Shown one piece after another: positions 18,353-28,524 of a stretch of DNA of 64,000 bases. The notes below the pieces were generated by a model that was not told the DNA's origin, ran no database searches, and saw only the letters and a list, made by a program, of their open reading frames with translations. Location of the stretch: positions 1 through 64,000 of the forward strand of contig MNQS01000120.1 in assembly GCA_001915545.1 (NCBI GenBank). The letters run 5' to 3'. A program made the translations under genes and the position numbers. How positions within the stretch are numbered: the first letter of the stretch is position 1; each line of letters begins with the position of its first letter. Source of the DNA: Bacteroides sp. 43_108 (GTDB lineage: Bacteria > Bacteroidota > Bacteroidia > Bacteroidales > Bacteroidaceae).

Positions 18353-19690
18353 TTATCTGAAATATTTGTCAAGTTTTTTCAATGTCGATGCAAGACAGAA
18401 CACCACGACCTTGTCACCTGGTCTCAGCACCGTACTTCCTGAAACGAGCATGCCCTTTCCGTCACGTACCAGTCCGCCGAAATTCACCCCTTTAGGAAGT
18501 CCCAGTTCCATAACTGCATTCTGCGTTACTTTTGAACCTTCCTTGACTATAAATTCTGCTACATCAGCATCAGCAACATTAAGCATCTTCACATTATCCA
18601 CATCTGCCTGCAGAAGCATTTTGTATATATGACTGGCAGTGATGGCCTTCTTGTTGATGATTGTACCGATATCCAGATCTTCGGCCATATCGAAATAGTC
18701 GGAATTCTCTATTTGCGCAATAGTTTTCCTTACACCTTTCTTTCTGGCAGTCACACAGGCCAATATATTCTCTTCGTCATTGTCCGTCAAAGAGATGAAA
18801 GCCTCGACATGGTTAAGTCCCTCATCATAAAGAAGCCCCATATCATGCCCGTCTCCCTGTATTATCATTACACCATCCTTGACAATTTCGCACAACTTTT
18901 CGCATCTTGCCTCGTCCGGCTCAATGATTTTCAGGTTTATATTATTAGGTATTGCCCAGCTTGTACGTACCGAAAGCTTGCCTCCACCAACGATTACAGC
19001 ATGTTTTACAGGAGGATAATTTTCCTTTCCTGTCTGTATGCGAACAAGATCAACATCTTCTTTTTTTGTCATAAAGAAAACAAGGTCATTCACATATATG
19101 CAGTCGTCTCCTCGCGGAATGATAGTTTCACCGTTTCTCTTTATAGCAACAACATGGAAAAGATGGTGTTCCTTATTGAGTTCCTTAAGAGTTTTGTTTA
19201 TAAGAATTCCTGCCTGATGCATCTTCACACATACAAGCACCAATTCTCCGTCGTTGAAACGCCACCACTGACGTGCCCAGCTCAGCTGAATCGATTCTGC
19301 AATTTCCTGTCCTGCAAGCATTTCCGGATAAATCAGGGAACTGATGCCCATACGTTCAAACAATTCCTGATGTTCTGGTTTCAGGTATTCATAGTTGTCA
19401 ATTCTTGCGACAGTCCGCTTTGCACCAAGCTGCTTTGCCAACATGCAGCACATGATATTCTCGCTTTCGTGCGGGGTAACTGCGATAAACAAATCTGCAT
19501 GCTCGACACCTGCATTCTCCAAGCCTTTTATTGATGTAGGAGAGACACATAATGTCATTATATCAAGTTCATTGACCTTACTCAGTTTACTTTCGCTTTC
19601 ATCTATAAGAACGATATTGAAAGCTTCATTTGACAACAAGCGAGCCAAATGCGTCCCAACAGAACCAGCGCCAGCTATAATTATTTTCAT
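18353..19690 (-). CDS. trkA: Trk system potassium transporter TrkA
   Basis: 445 aa, two tandem RCK units. The first Rossmann motif is IIIAGAGSVGTHLARLL (3-19), with an acidic residue at the end of the second strand (LIDESE), and the second is HAVIVGGGKLSVRTS (about 226-240). RCK C-terminal lobes follow each (about 140-225 and 365-445; 'VVFCLASTLKKLDKYF' at the end). It binds nucleotide and gates TrkH on the inner face of the membrane. Located between dxs (45 bp upstream) and trkH, all minus strand, so probably co-transcribed. Confidence 0.95.
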   Translation of the reverse strand: MKIIIAGAGSVGTHLARLLSNEAFNIVLIDESESKLSKVNELDIMTLCVSPTSIKGLENAGVEHADLFIAVTPHESENIMCCMLAKQLGAKRTVARIDNYEYLKPEHQELFERMGISSLIYPEMLAGQEIAESIQLSWARQWWRFNDGELVLVCVKMHQAGILINKTLKELNKEHHLFHVVAIKRNGETIIPRGDDCIYVNDLVFFMTKKEDVDLVRIQTGKENYPPVKHAVIVGGGKLSVRTSWAIPNNINLKIIEPDEARCEKLCEIVKDGVMIIQGDGHDMGLLYDEGLNHVEAFISLTDNDEENILACVTARKKGVRKTIAQIENSDYFDMAEDLDIGTIINKKAITASHIYKMLLQADVDNVKMLNVADADVAEFIVKEGSKVTQNAVMELGLPKGVNFGGLVRDGKGMLVSGSTVLRPGDKVVVFCLASTLKKLDKYFR

Positions 19691-19735
19691 ATCCTAAAAC
19701 TTTTAAGTATCACATTCAAAAACAGGTAGAAGCCT

Positions 19736-21649
19736 TCAGATTCCAAGAAGCGCGTCTGAAATCGCATCCTTGTCCATACCTACAATTTTACGAAGCTGTT
19801 CAACCGTACCATGCTCTACAAACATATCCGGTATACCGATGCGCTTGACCTCAAGAGATTTTCCATGATCTGAAAAATACTCCAGAACAGCGCTTCCCAA
19901 GCCCCCCTCAAGAATTCCGTCTTCGACAGTGACCACTTTGTCAAACTTTTCGGCCACCTCATCAAGAATATCAGCATCTATAGGTTTAAGGAATCGCATA
20001 TCATAGTGAGCCACACTCAGTTCACGTCCTTCCATTGCAGCTTTGGCCTCAGCCAATCTGATGCCTTTGGCCGCCTCTACGCCTATCGGGCCTATAGAAA
20101 GCAAAGCCACATCCTTTCCGTCTTTAAGTTTACGTCCACGACCAACCGGCACCTCTTCAAAAGGACACTGCCAGTCAATTCTCGAGCCTCGTCCTCTAGG
20201 ATACCTTATTACAAACAAACCTTTACCAGGAAGCTGTGCAGTATACATAAGCTTTCTGAGTTCATGTTCATCATAAGGAGAAGAAATCGTAAGATTAGGA
20301 ATCGGTCTCAGATAAGCCATATCGAAAGCTCCATGGTGCGTAGGTCCATCTTCGCCTACCAGTCCGGCACGGTCGAGACACAGCACCATGTCCAAATTCA
20401 ATATAGCCGCATCATGTATTATATTGTCGTATGCCCTTTGCATGAACGAAGAGTACACATTGCAGAAAGGCATAAGTCCGTCCTTGGCCATACCGGCAGA
20501 GAAAGTTACAGCATGTCCCTCTGCTATGCCGACATCAAAAGTACGGTTCGGCAAAGCCTTCATCATTATATTCATAGAACATCCTGTTGGCATGGCCGGC
20601 GTCACACCGACAATCTTGTCGTTAGCCTGTGCCAGCTCCAGCAATGTAGTACCGAACACATTCTGGAACTTAGGTGGAAGTGATACATCTGCGTCAGGGA
20701 CAAGAATTTCGCCCGACTTTGCATCAAATCGTCCTGGTGCATGCCATACGGTAGCATTTTTCTCGGCAGGTTTGTAACCCTTGCCTTTTTTAGTGTGTAC
20801 ATGCAGAAGTTTAGGTCCCTTCATGTCTTTGATGGCCCTGAACACACGTACCAATTCAACAACATCATGTCCGTCAACCGGACCGAAATATCTGATGTCC
20901 ATGCCTTCAAACATATTTCTCTGTTTTGTCAGCATAGACTTCACACTGTTGTTGAATCTTATTATGCCCTTGCGTCTGTTTTCATTGAGTATACCCCAAT
21001 CAAAAAGTTTTCGCGATATTTTGTATCTGAGAGCATTATATGTATCGTTGGTAGTAAGTTCCAGAAGATACTTGCGCATTCCGCCCACACTCTTATCGAT
21101 CGACATGTCGTTGTCGTTCAATATAATGAGCATGTCGTTCGGTATCGTAGAAGCATTATTTATACCTTCAAAAGCAAGACCGCCGCTCATGGCACCATCG
21201 CCAATGATTGCAACCACATTGCGTTTCTCGCCATGCAGTCGTGCCGCAACAGCCATGCCCAACGCGGCCGAAATAGAATTCGAAGCATGTCCGCAGGTAA
21301 AAGTGTCATATTCGCTTTCCATAGGAGAAGGGAACGGACGTATGCCGTGCAGTTTTCTGTTGGTGCAGAATTCTTTCCTTCGCCCTGTAAGAATCTTATG
21401 TCCGTAAGCCTGATGCCCTACGTCCCAAACAAGTCTATCGTATGGAGTGTCATAAACGTAATGAAGCGCAACCGTGAGTTCCACCACACCTAAGCTGGAA
21501 GCCAGATGTCCCGGATTTACAGACAGTTCATTTATAATGTCATGTCTCAGTTCATCGCACAGCTGAGGTAATTGCCGAACCTCCAGTTTTCTAAGATCTG
21601 AGGGATCGTCAATACTTGAAAGCAGTTCAAAATTCGAGATATCAGCCAT
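19736..21649 (-). CDS. dxs: 1-deoxy-D-xylulose-5-phosphate synthase
   Basis: 637 aa, full length. It condenses pyruvate and glyceraldehyde 3-phosphate to DXP using thiamine diphosphate, the first step of the MEP isoprenoid pathway. Visible motifs: [16 protein letters not shown] (75-90), the ThDP motif GDGAMSGG (150-157) ending NDND (178-181), and the transketolase pyrimidine-binding domain with '[17 protein letters not shown]', '[21 protein letters not shown]' and 'YPRGRGSR'. The C-terminal domain has '[17 protein letters not shown]'. Cytoplasmic. First gene of an apparent dxs-trkA-trkH operon. Confidence 0.96.
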   Translation of the reverse strand: MADISNFELLSSIDDPSDLRKLEVRQLPQLCDELRHDIINELSVNPGHLASSLGVVELTVALHYVYDTPYDRLVWDVGHQAYGHKILTGRRKEFCTNRKLHGIRPFPSPMESEYDTFTCGHASNSISAALGMAVAARLHGEKRNVVAIIGDGAMSGGLAFEGINNASTIPNDMLIILNDNDMSIDKSVGGMRKYLLELTTNDTYNALRYKISRKLFDWGILNENRRKGIIRFNNSVKSMLTKQRNMFEGMDIRYFGPVDGHDVVELVRVFRAIKDMKGPKLLHVHTKKGKGYKPAEKNATVWHAPGRFDAKSGEILVPDADVSLPPKFQNVFGTTLLELAQANDKIVGVTPAMPTGCSMNIMMKALPNRTFDVGIAEGHAVTFSAGMAKDGLMPFCNVYSSFMQRAYDNIIHDAAILNLDMVLCLDRAGLVGEDGPTHHGAFDMAYLRPIPNLTISSPYDEHELRKLMYTAQLPGKGLFVIRYPRGRGSRIDWQCPFEEVPVGRGRKLKDGKDVALLSIGPIGVEAAKGIRLAEAKAAMEGRELSVAHYDMRFLKPIDADILDEVAEKFDKVVTVEDGILEGGLGSAVLEYFSDHGKSLEVKRIGIPDMFVEHGTVEQLRKIVGMDKDAISDALLGI

Positions 21650-21670
21650 TTTTCAACATTTATAACCTTG

Positions 21671-21678
21671 CAAAAATA
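21671..21678 (-). promoter_or_regulatory. Candidate -7 box for dxs (TATTTTTG on minus strand)
   Basis: The minus-strand TATTTTTG fits TAnnTTTG and lies 22 bp before the dxs start, implying a very short leader. It sits in the 79-bp gap shared with the divergent GSCFA gene. No good -33 is seen. Confidence 0.4.
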
Positions 21679-21728
21679 CGAATTTAAATGAAAGTTGTTT
21701 ACATTTGTGAAAAAATATTGCACTAACG

Positions 21729-22730
21729 ATGCCTAATTTGTTTACTAAGGTTGAAATGCCGGCAATAAGCTCCGAAATACTCCATTCCGACAAAATCATG
21801 CTCATGGGGTCATGCTTTGCCGACAACATAGGCGAACGACTGAAATCAGCAAAATTCAACTGCCTTGCCAATCCGTTCGGAACGCTCTACAACCCGTTGT
21901 CCATCTCACAGGCCCTGCGTCAGGTTATTTCCGGACGCATATACAGTGAAGGCGATGAGGAACTGTTCCGCGGCAACGATGGCTTGTGGCACAGCTGGAT
22001 GCACCACAGCCGTTTCTCATCAGCCGACATGTCTGAATGCATTTCAACCATCAATTCTTCAATCTCAAAAGCATCATTCCAACTCAAAGATATAGACAAG
22101 CTCATCATTACGTTCGGCTCATCGTGGGTCTACCGTCTCAAGCGGAACGGTTCTGTCGTGGCCAACTGCCACAAACAGAACGACAAGCTTTTCAATCGAG
22201 AGCGCCTCACGCCTGAAGAAATAGTTTCCGAATGGAACACTCTGGTATCCGAACTTAAAACCATGTCGCCCAAACTCGAAATAATCTTCACAGTAAGTCC
22301 GATCAGGCACCGCAAAGACGGATTTCATGCCAATCAGCTCAGCAAAGCAGGCCTGCTCCTTGCTGTTGACAGCATCTGTTCGTCAAATTCTTCATTCTGC
22401 AGCTATTTTCCTGCATACGAAATAATGATGGACGAACTGCGCGACTATCGCTTCTATGCCGACGACATGCTCCATCCATCATCCATAGCCGTCGACTACA
22501 TCTGGGAGCTTTTCTCAGGATGCTTCTTCAGCCCATCTACCGTCAAATTGTCCGACGAGTGCAGAACTATCCAGACAGCCCTGGCTCATAAGCCTTTTGC
22601 GCCAGAGTCAGAAGCATACGAAAAATTCATACAGAACACCAAAAACAAAATAATAAAACTAACAGAAAACCATCCATACATCAACATGGATGAAGAATTA
22701 TCATTATGCAATACAAGATTGAACAAATAG
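21729..22730 (+). CDS. GSCFA domain-containing protein
   Basis: 333 aa. The family signature MGSCFADNIG is at 26-35, with the Ser in the position expected of an SGNH/GDSL-like nucleophile; 'LIITFGSSWVYR' (about 125-136), 'TVSPIRHRKDGF' and 'RFYADDMLHPSSIAVDYIW' (Asp and His near 240) complete the conserved blocks. GSCFA proteins are predicted hydrolases or acyl-transfer enzymes of unknown substrate. No signal peptide is obvious. Its last 25 bp overlap the start of murF-alr in another frame, indicating coupled translation and perhaps a link to cell-wall metabolism (inference from order only). Confidence 0.9.
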   Translation: MPNLFTKVEMPAISSEILHSDKIMLMGSCFADNIGERLKSAKFNCLANPFGTLYNPLSISQALRQVISGRIYSEGDEELFRGNDGLWHSWMHHSRFSSADMSECISTINSSISKASFQLKDIDKLIITFGSSWVYRLKRNGSVVANCHKQNDKLFNRERLTPEEIVSEWNTLVSELKTMSPKLEIIFTVSPIRHRKDGFHANQLSKAGLLLAVDSICSSNSSFCSYFPAYEIMMDELRDYRFYADDMLHPSSIAVDYIWELFSGCFFSPSTVKLSDECRTIQTALAHKPFAPESEAYEKFIQNTKNKIIKLTENHPYINMDEELSLCNTRLNK

Positions 22731-25192
22731 CCGGTATAATCAAAGCAGAGCGCCATGGCAATACCGGTGCTGACATCAGCTGGCTGTTGACCGACAGCCG
22801 TTCACTCTGTTTTCCTGAAGAAACACTGTTTTTTGCAATCAAGACCAAACGCAACGACGGCCACCGTTACATCAGTGAACTTTACAAGAATGGCGTGCGC
22901 AATTTCGTCGTAAGCGAACTTCCTGACGACATGCCGAATTGCACCGACGCCAATTTCCTGGTCGTAAGCGACACGCTACAGGCACTCCAGCAATTGGCCG
23001 AACACCATAGAATGCGTTTCGACATACCGGTCATCGCCATAACCGGAAGCAACGGAAAGACCACGGTCAAGGAGTGGCTCTACCAGCTGCTCTCACCGTC
23101 GTGCAACGTTTGCCGCAGCCCGAGAAGCTACAATTCGCAGATAGGCGTACCTATGTCCTTGTGGCTGATAGGCCAGAACACAGACCTTGCCGTCATCGAA
23201 GCCGGCATTTCAATGCCTGGCGAAATGCAGAACCTAGCATCAATAATAAAGCCAACAATCGGCGTCATAACAAACATCGGTGAAGCACATCAGGAGAACT
23301 TTGATTCATACGAAGAAAAGTGCAGAGAAAAGATGTGTCTGCTGTCATCTGCTCCAAAAGCTGTGCTCAACATGAACGATCCTGCAATAAAAGCCTGCAG
23401 AAACATACTTCCAGAAGCCACAGCTGTAACAGCATGGCATGATAAGGCTAACGACGCATCATGCAGTTGCGATATAACAATTACAGACATAAAGAAAAAT
23501 GCAGGAACGACCGACATAACAGTCCTCATCGACGGAGCAGAGCATACATTCACCATACCGTTCATAGACGATGCCTCAATTCGCAACTCTCTCACATGCC
23601 TCGCTGTATGTACCCAGCTGCAGCAGTTTGCATCGATCGAAGACATTATGGAGCGCATGAGCCGTCTCGAACCTGTAGCCATGAGAATGGAAGTAAAGAA
23701 TGGACGCAACGGATGTACACTGATCAACGACACATACAATTCCGACATACACTCCCTCGACATTGCTCTCGACTTCATGTCCAGACGTCCTGACACCAGC
23801 AGGCAGAAGCGCACGCTCATACTCAGCGACATACTTCAGAGCGGAGAAACAGCAGAAGCACTCTATTCGCGTGTAGCATCACTTGCAGAAAGCCGCGGCA
23901 TAAGCAAGATTATAGGTGTCGGCAAAGACATATCTTCATGTGCACACCTGTTTAATATAGAGAAATACTTCTTTGCATCGACAGAAGAATTCATATCCAG
24001 CCACATTTTCAGACAGTTGGCCGACGAGTTCATCCTGATAAAAGGTGCACGCAGTTTCCACTTCGAACGTATATCCGACCTTCTGACACAGAAAGTCCAT
24101 CAGACCATACTCGAAGTGAATCTGAATGCCCTTGTCGACAACGTCAACTACTACCGCTCATTCATGAAACCCGAAACCAAGATGGTCTGCATGATCAAGG
24201 CATCGGCCTACGGCATGGGCTCTGTGGAAGTTGCCAAGACACTCCAGGACCACAACATAGACTATCTTGCTGTAGCAGTAGCCGATGAAGGTGTCGATCT
24301 GCGCAATGCCGGCATCACGTCGAACATCATGATAATGAATCCGGAAACGACTTCATTCCATACGCTCTTCGACTATCGCCTCGAACCGGAAGTATTCAGT
24401 TTCAGCATACTTGAAGCTCTCATACACGAAGCAGAAAGAGAAGGCATAACGAATTTCCCTATACACATCAAGCTCGACACAGGAATGCACCGTCTCGGCT
24501 TCGACCCAGAGCATGATATGGAAAAACTCATCAGCATCCTGCAGAAACAGAATGCACTCGTTCCGCGCTCAGTGTTCTCACACTTCGTCGGAAGCGACGG
24601 CGACGAGTTCGACAGTTTCTCACGCCATCAGTTCGAGCTCTACGACAAAGCCAGCCGAAAACTCCAGCAGGCCTACAGCCACAAGATACTGCGCCATATA
24701 TGCAACTCGGCCGGCATAGAACATTTCCCGGAGTATCACCTCGACATGGTACGTCTTGGCCTCGGACTCTACGGTATAAATCCGCGCAGCAACGCAATAA
24801 TAAACAACGTAGCAACTCTCAAGACAACGATATTGCAGATACGTGATGTACCGTCAGTCGACACAGTCGGCTACAGCCGTAAGGGACACCTCACACGCAA
24901 CAGCCGCATTGCGGCAATACCTATCGGATATGCCGACGGTCTCAACCGTCATCTAGGCAACGGCCACTGCTACTGCCTCGTCAACGGCAAGAAAGCACCT
25001 TACGTAGGCAACATCTGCATGGACGTCTGCATGATAGACGTGACAGACATCGACTGCCACGAAGGCGACACAGTGACAATCTTCGGCGACGAACTGCCGG
25101 TAACAGTGCTCAGCGACGTACTCGGCACAATCCCATACGAAGTACTCACATGCATATCAACACGAGTACAGCACGTTTATATACAGGAATAA
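22706..25192 (+). CDS. murF-alr: Bifunctional UDP-MurNAc-tripeptide:D-Ala-D-Ala ligase / alanine racemase
   Basis: 828 aa fusion. The MurF part (1 to about 460) has the ATP loop GSNGKTT (114-120), 'VIEAGISMPGEM' (164-174), 'TNIGEAHQENF' (189-199) and 'LINDTYNSD' (339-347). It adds D-Ala-D-Ala to UDP-MurNAc-tripeptide. The Alr part (about 466-828) has the PLP lysine K498 in MIKASAYGMG, 'HIKLDTGMHRLGF', the second catalytic Tyr in 'TVGYSRKGHL', and 'IPIGYADGLNR'. It interconverts L- and D-Ala. The fusion joins supply of D-Ala with its use in peptidoglycan precursor synthesis. Such fusions are known in Bacteroidota. Both halves look intact. It overlaps the GSCFA gene and ends at a strong terminator. 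Confidence 0.95.
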   Translation: MQYKIEQIAGIIKAERHGNTGADISWLLTDSRSLCFPEETLFFAIKTKRNDGHRYISELYKNGVRNFVVSELPDDMPNCTDANFLVVSDTLQALQQLAEHHRMRFDIPVIAITGSNGKTTVKEWLYQLLSPSCNVCRSPRSYNSQIGVPMSLWLIGQNTDLAVIEAGISMPGEMQNLASIIKPTIGVITNIGEAHQENFDSYEEKCREKMCLLSSAPKAVLNMNDPAIKACRNILPEATAVTAWHDKANDASCSCDITITDIKKNAGTTDITVLIDGAEHTFTIPFIDDASIRNSLTCLAVCTQLQQFASIEDIMERMSRLEPVAMRMEVKNGRNGCTLINDTYNSDIHSLDIALDFMSRRPDTSRQKRTLILSDILQSGETAEALYSRVASLAESRGISKIIGVGKDISSCAHLFNIEKYFFASTEEFISSHIFRQLADEFILIKGARSFHFERISDLLTQKVHQTILEVNLNALVDNVNYYRSFMKPETKMVCMIKASAYGMGSVEVAKTLQDHNIDYLAVAVADEGVDLRNAGITSNIMIMNPETTSFHTLFDYRLEPEVFSFSILEALIHEAEREGITNFPIHIKLDTGMHRLGFDPEHDMEKLISILQKQNALVPRSVFSHFVGSDGDEFDSFSRHQFELYDKASRKLQQAYSHKILRHICNSAGIEHFPEYHLDMVRLGLGLYGINPRSNAIINNVATLKTTILQIRDVPSVDTVGYSRKGHLTRNSRIAAIPIGYADGLNRHLGNGHCYCLVNGKKAPYVGNICMDVCMIDVTDIDCHEGDTVTIFGDELPVTVLSDVLGTIPYEVLTCISTRVQHVYIQE

Positions 25193-25221
25193 GACTTAGC
25201 AAGTTTTATACTAACATATAC

Positions 25222-25280
25222 AAAACAGCAGGTCGGAGAAATACCGCAATATTCACGGGCATTCTCCGACCTGCTGTTTT
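25222..25280. terminator. Bidirectional terminator after murF-alr
   Basis: A 19-bp perfect stem, AAAACAGCAGGTCGGAGAA at 25222-25240 with its complement at 25262-25280, has a 21-nt loop and A/T-rich flanks. It stops both murF-alr (plus) and the lipoprotein gene at 25300 (minus). Confidence 0.88.
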
Positions 25281-25299
25281 ATTTAAAACTCTCAAATCA

Positions 25300-26241
25300 T
25301 CACTTACGCGTCATGCTTATGATTTTATTTATAAAATATACTCCATCATAATCCTGCGAGAATCCGTCAAGAGACCGGCCTAAAGACTGCACCTCAAGTT
25401 CAACATTTACTGGAGAATACGAAGCAGCACCGGCACCCAAAACATCACGATACCTCAATCTGGCCTGATCTGTTCCATCAATCAACCAATACGATGCAGA
25501 ATCGCCGTCGGCAGTAAATGAGCGAACCTCATGTCCCAGCACCATCTCACCCTTCACCTTCTTGACTATATCGTAAGGTTCAATGCTTTTTTCATCAATC
25601 AGCGGAGCATCCTGTCCGATTTCCACAAATACAGCCTTATCCGGATGTGACGAGAACACTTCAAAATAGCGCATTCCGCTGTTTCCGACACCCCAACCTC
25701 CGCAGGTATAAGGCACAGGTTCACGCTTGCCCCTTTCCGCAAGAAGTTCTGCAGACCTTCCTGTCAGCTGCAATACATATCGAGTCACACCTACCCTGCC
25801 GGACTCAACCTCCTTGAACTCGCATTCTTCACTGTCGAGCCACGAAGCACCAGGCAGTCTAGGCGACTTTCTCAATTGCGGAAGCAATGACTGAATAAAA
25901 TTGGCATCAATATTGAAGACCTTTACAACAGGCTCTGAATAATCTTTCTTTCCTCCTACTGTACGCTCAATCCTCACCCCAAGGACAGAAGCATCCGTAA
26001 CGGCACGTATAGATTCGTTGCGCTGTGCAAAAAATCTCAATCCTACACCTTTAACTTCTTCCCATTCAAAACCAGCCTCAGCCTTACGCGACGGCTTGTA
26101 ATCCGAAGAAACACTGTCTGAAACAACAATCTTAGATTTTGCAGAATCAGAGCTTCCTTCAGAAGAAGAATCGCATGCCACCATAAAAGACGATATTGAA
26201 GCAGTGGCAACACACAAAAAAACTATCCCTTTTAGTCTCAT
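25300..26241 (-). CDS. Putative lipoprotein of unknown function
   Basis: 313 aa. The N-terminus MRLKGIVFLCVATASISSFM-VAC has a lipoprotein signal with C23 as the acylated residue, followed by a Ser/Asp/Glu-rich linker (24-50). The mature part is mixed alpha/beta: 'FEWEEVKGVGLRFFAQRNESIRAVTDASV', 'RYVLQLTGRSAELLAERGKREPVPYTCGGWGVGNSGMRYFEVF', 'HEVRSFTADGDSASYWLIDGTDQARLRYRDV'. I do not recognise a family. It stands alone between the terminator after murF-alr and the divergent acyltransferase gene. Bacteroidota lipoproteins of this type may be periplasmic or surface-exposed. Confidence 0.75.
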   Translation of the reverse strand: MRLKGIVFLCVATASISSFMVACDSSSEGSSDSAKSKIVVSDSVSSDYKPSRKAEAGFEWEEVKGVGLRFFAQRNESIRAVTDASVLGVRIERTVGGKKDYSEPVVKVFNIDANFIQSLLPQLRKSPRLPGASWLDSEECEFKEVESGRVGVTRYVLQLTGRSAELLAERGKREPVPYTCGGWGVGNSGMRYFEVFSSHPDKAVFVEIGQDAPLIDEKSIEPYDIVKKVKGEMVLGHEVRSFTADGDSASYWLIDGTDQARLRYRDVLGAGAASYSPVNVELEVQSLGRSLDGFSQDYDGVYFINKIISMTRK

Positions 26242-26437
26242 AATATCAGTTTTAAGCCGTAAATATATGCATATTTATAAATCCGCATATCAAAAATTTG
26301 TTTATTTTCCAAAATCTGCGATAAAAACGGCAAATGTAGTGACAAAATGATTAAACAAACACTTTATAGATTTAGCCCTGATAGCTTTAAGCGTAAACAG
26401 GAAAGTTAAAAAGTTAGGAAGCGAATAAAAAAAAGCA

Positions 26438-26445
26438 TAAATTTG
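26438..26445 (+). promoter_or_regulatory. Candidate -7 box (TAAATTTG)
   Basis: TAAATTTG lies 75 bp before the acyltransferase start at 26520; TTAG at 26414-26417 is a weak -33 candidate with 20-nt spacing. Confidence 0.45.
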
Positions 26446-26519
26446 CGGCAAGGGTTTTAGGGTCTCACCAGCCTGATAAACAGCTATTCAGAATAGACAA
26501 ACCAAAACATGTCTTATAT

Positions 26520-27614
26520 ATGGCACCAAACAACATAATTACGACAACGGCCATGGCTCCGGGCGCAAAGAAGGCGCCTCGCATGGAATGGCTGGATGCC
26601 ATGAGAGGCTTCACAATGATACTTGTTGTGGCCTACCACGTCAGTTTGATCGGATTCGACCAGAGTATCAAAGAATCATCGGTGCTTCCGCTGTTCGTTC
26701 TGTTCCGTATGCCGCTGTTTTTCTTCATAAGCGGTTTTCTTGCATACAAATCAAACCTTACATGGAGCGGAAATACTCTGGGTACACTTGTATGGAAGAA
26801 AGTTAAGATACAGATATTCCCTACGCTTGTATTCCTGTACGTATTTGTGGTGGTAAAATATCCGGACTTCATGACCGGCATCAACGCCGTCATGGCATCT
26901 CCAACCAAAGGCGGATACTGGTTCACATGGTCATTGCTCCACATGTTCATCGTATATTATCTTTTTTCATTTGTTGAATACAAGCTCAAGTGGCGCTCGT
27001 GGATACCTATTGCAATATTGTGGTTCGCAGCCCTCTGCATCTACGCAACTGTCTATATGCCGGCATGGTTCACTTACCATAATGCACCATTCTACAAATA
27101 CTCAAGTCTTATACAGACAATGCAGTTTTTCCACTTTTTCCTTTTCGGAAACATAGTGCGCCGCTATTGGGGCAATTTCCAGAAACTTTTCGACACACGC
27201 GGTTTCTTCCTCACATGCCTCATCGTGGCATTCATCTGCTGTGCCGACTTCCTCAAATGGCATGTCTGCCGTATGCAGGTAACCAATCTGCCTCGCACAA
27301 CGGCCATGTATACATTGCTTCTCATAATATTCATGACTTTCAGATACTACAAGGACTATTTCACAAAGGAAAACCGAATAGGACGCATGCTGCAATATAT
27401 CGGTGCACGTACACTCGATATATATCTGCTCCACTTCCTTTTCATGCCGAACCTCAAATGTGTAGGAAAATTTCTGGATGCAAACCCACACAATTTCGTG
27501 CTCGACACGACAATATCACTGGTTTTCAGCCTGCTTGTAGTCGGATTCTGTATTGTAGTATCAAACATTATCAGAATAAGCCCGTTCCTTAAGAAATATC
27601 TTTTCGGACGTTGA
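26520..27614 (+). CDS. Acyltransferase family 3 membrane protein
   Basis: 364 aa, about ten membrane segments. The first segment carries the family hallmark: 'MEWLDAMRGFTMILVVAYHVSL', where R (of RG) and H are the residues conserved in acyltransferase-3/OatA/Oac proteins. 'RMPLFFFISGFL' and the C-terminal 'YIGARTLDIYLLHFLF' are also typical. These enzymes O-acetylate (or O-acylate) sugars on exopolysaccharide, LPS or peptidoglycan at the inner membrane. The gene is followed after 52 bp by a glycosyltransferase gene, which suggests modification of a surface glycan. Other in-frame Mets exist at residues 12 and 22; the first was kept. Confidence 0.9.
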   Translation: MAPNNIITTTAMAPGAKKAPRMEWLDAMRGFTMILVVAYHVSLIGFDQSIKESSVLPLFVLFRMPLFFFISGFLAYKSNLTWSGNTLGTLVWKKVKIQIFPTLVFLYVFVVVKYPDFMTGINAVMASPTKGGYWFTWSLLHMFIVYYLFSFVEYKLKWRSWIPIAILWFAALCIYATVYMPAWFTYHNAPFYKYSSLIQTMQFFHFFLFGNIVRRYWGNFQKLFDTRGFFLTCLIVAFICCADFLKWHVCRMQVTNLPRTTAMYTLLLIIFMTFRYYKDYFTKENRIGRMLQYIGARTLDIYLLHFLFMPNLKCVGKFLDANPHNFVLDTTISLVFSLLVVGFCIVVSNIIRISPFLKKYLFGR

Positions 27615-27666
27615 CATATTTATTTATGCAGTATTGCACTGACCGATTTTCACTAAAACAACGACA

Positions 27667-28524
27667 ATGAACATCAAACTTACAATAGACAAGGTGAAAC
27701 TGGCGCTGATGAAGCGTACAGGAAGTGCCAACAACAAGAAAACAATAACTTCGTGGAAAGACAAGCATTACAATAATGCTCCACGTATAAGTTTCGTCAT
27801 ACAGTCGCACAACAAGAGTCTGCAGGTTTGCCAGATTGTCGACCTGCTGAGAAAATGCCCCGATTCGGAGATAATCGTGATGGACGACGGTTCGACACCT
27901 GAACACACAAAACGCATCGCGGCACACCTGACCGGAGCAAACGAATTCATGCTCAGGGCCAACGACTTGTATGAAAACGTGATGTACGACCGTGCAATAC
28001 GCATAGCCAACGCCAGATACGTGGCATTGATGCAGGATGATGACATATTCGACAACATGGACTGGGCCGAAGAAGCACTCAGACTGTTTGCCGAACATCC
28101 CAAAATGGCTATCCTCGGCGGAATGGACGGCCTGCACATCGTATTCCCTGAGGGAAGGATCAGAGGCGAATCGATTACTGCCGGCACTACAGGATTCCGC
28201 TTTGTAGAAGCTGTAAACCGCGCACCGATGTGGATTGACCGCGAACTGTTCCTGGAAGAGCTGAAACACATCGATTTCTCGCTTGCCCCATATCAATACG
28301 ACGACTACGAACTGTGCATGCGCGCATGGCTGTGCGGTCTGCAGGTAGGATGGTACAAAGCAGGAGGCCGTTCTCTCAGCGTCGGCGGCATGAGACTGTG
28401 GAACAACAAAGTGACAGCACATCTCTGTGTCGTCAACGGAAAGAATCTTAACGGGCGATACGCAGACAAGATTGAAGGAATAAGGAAAATGGTGGAAGAA
28501 GCCAACAAAGAATTGAAAAAGTAA
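27667..28524 (+). CDS. Glycosyltransferase family 2 protein
   Basis: 285 aa. GT-A fold start 'PRISFVIQSHNKSLQVCQIVDLL' (about 40-62), 'SEIIVMDDGSTPEHT' (first acidic motif), 'RAIRIANARYVALMQDDDIFDN' (DxD-type metal and nucleotide-sugar motif), and 'YQYDDYELCMRAWLCGLQVGWY', an ED-like catalytic site in family 2. There is no membrane segment, so it is likely cytoplasmic or membrane-associated. Probably co-transcribed with the acyltransferase 52 bp upstream. Substrate unknown. Confidence 0.88.
   Translation: MNIKLTIDKVKLALMKRTGSANNKKTITSWKDKHYNNAPRISFVIQSHNKSLQVCQIVDLLRKCPDSEIIVMDDGSTPEHTKRIAAHLTGANEFMLRANDLYENVMYDRAIRIANARYVALMQDDDIFDNMDWAEEALRLFAEHPKMAILGGMDGLHIVFPEGRIRGESITAGTTGFRFVEAVNRAPMWIDRELFLEELKHIDFSLAPYQYDDYELCMRAWLCGLQVGWYKAGGRSLSVGGMRLWNNKVTAHLCVVNGKNLNGRYADKIEGIRKMVEEANKELKK

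Noticed and set aside
18629..19534. 301-codon plus-strand ORF opposite trkA
   Set aside because: trkA on the minus strand has both RCK domains intact; the antisense product is featureless.
27589..28422. 277-codon minus-strand ORF
   Set aside because: Antisense to the family 2 glycosyltransferase; no motif seen.
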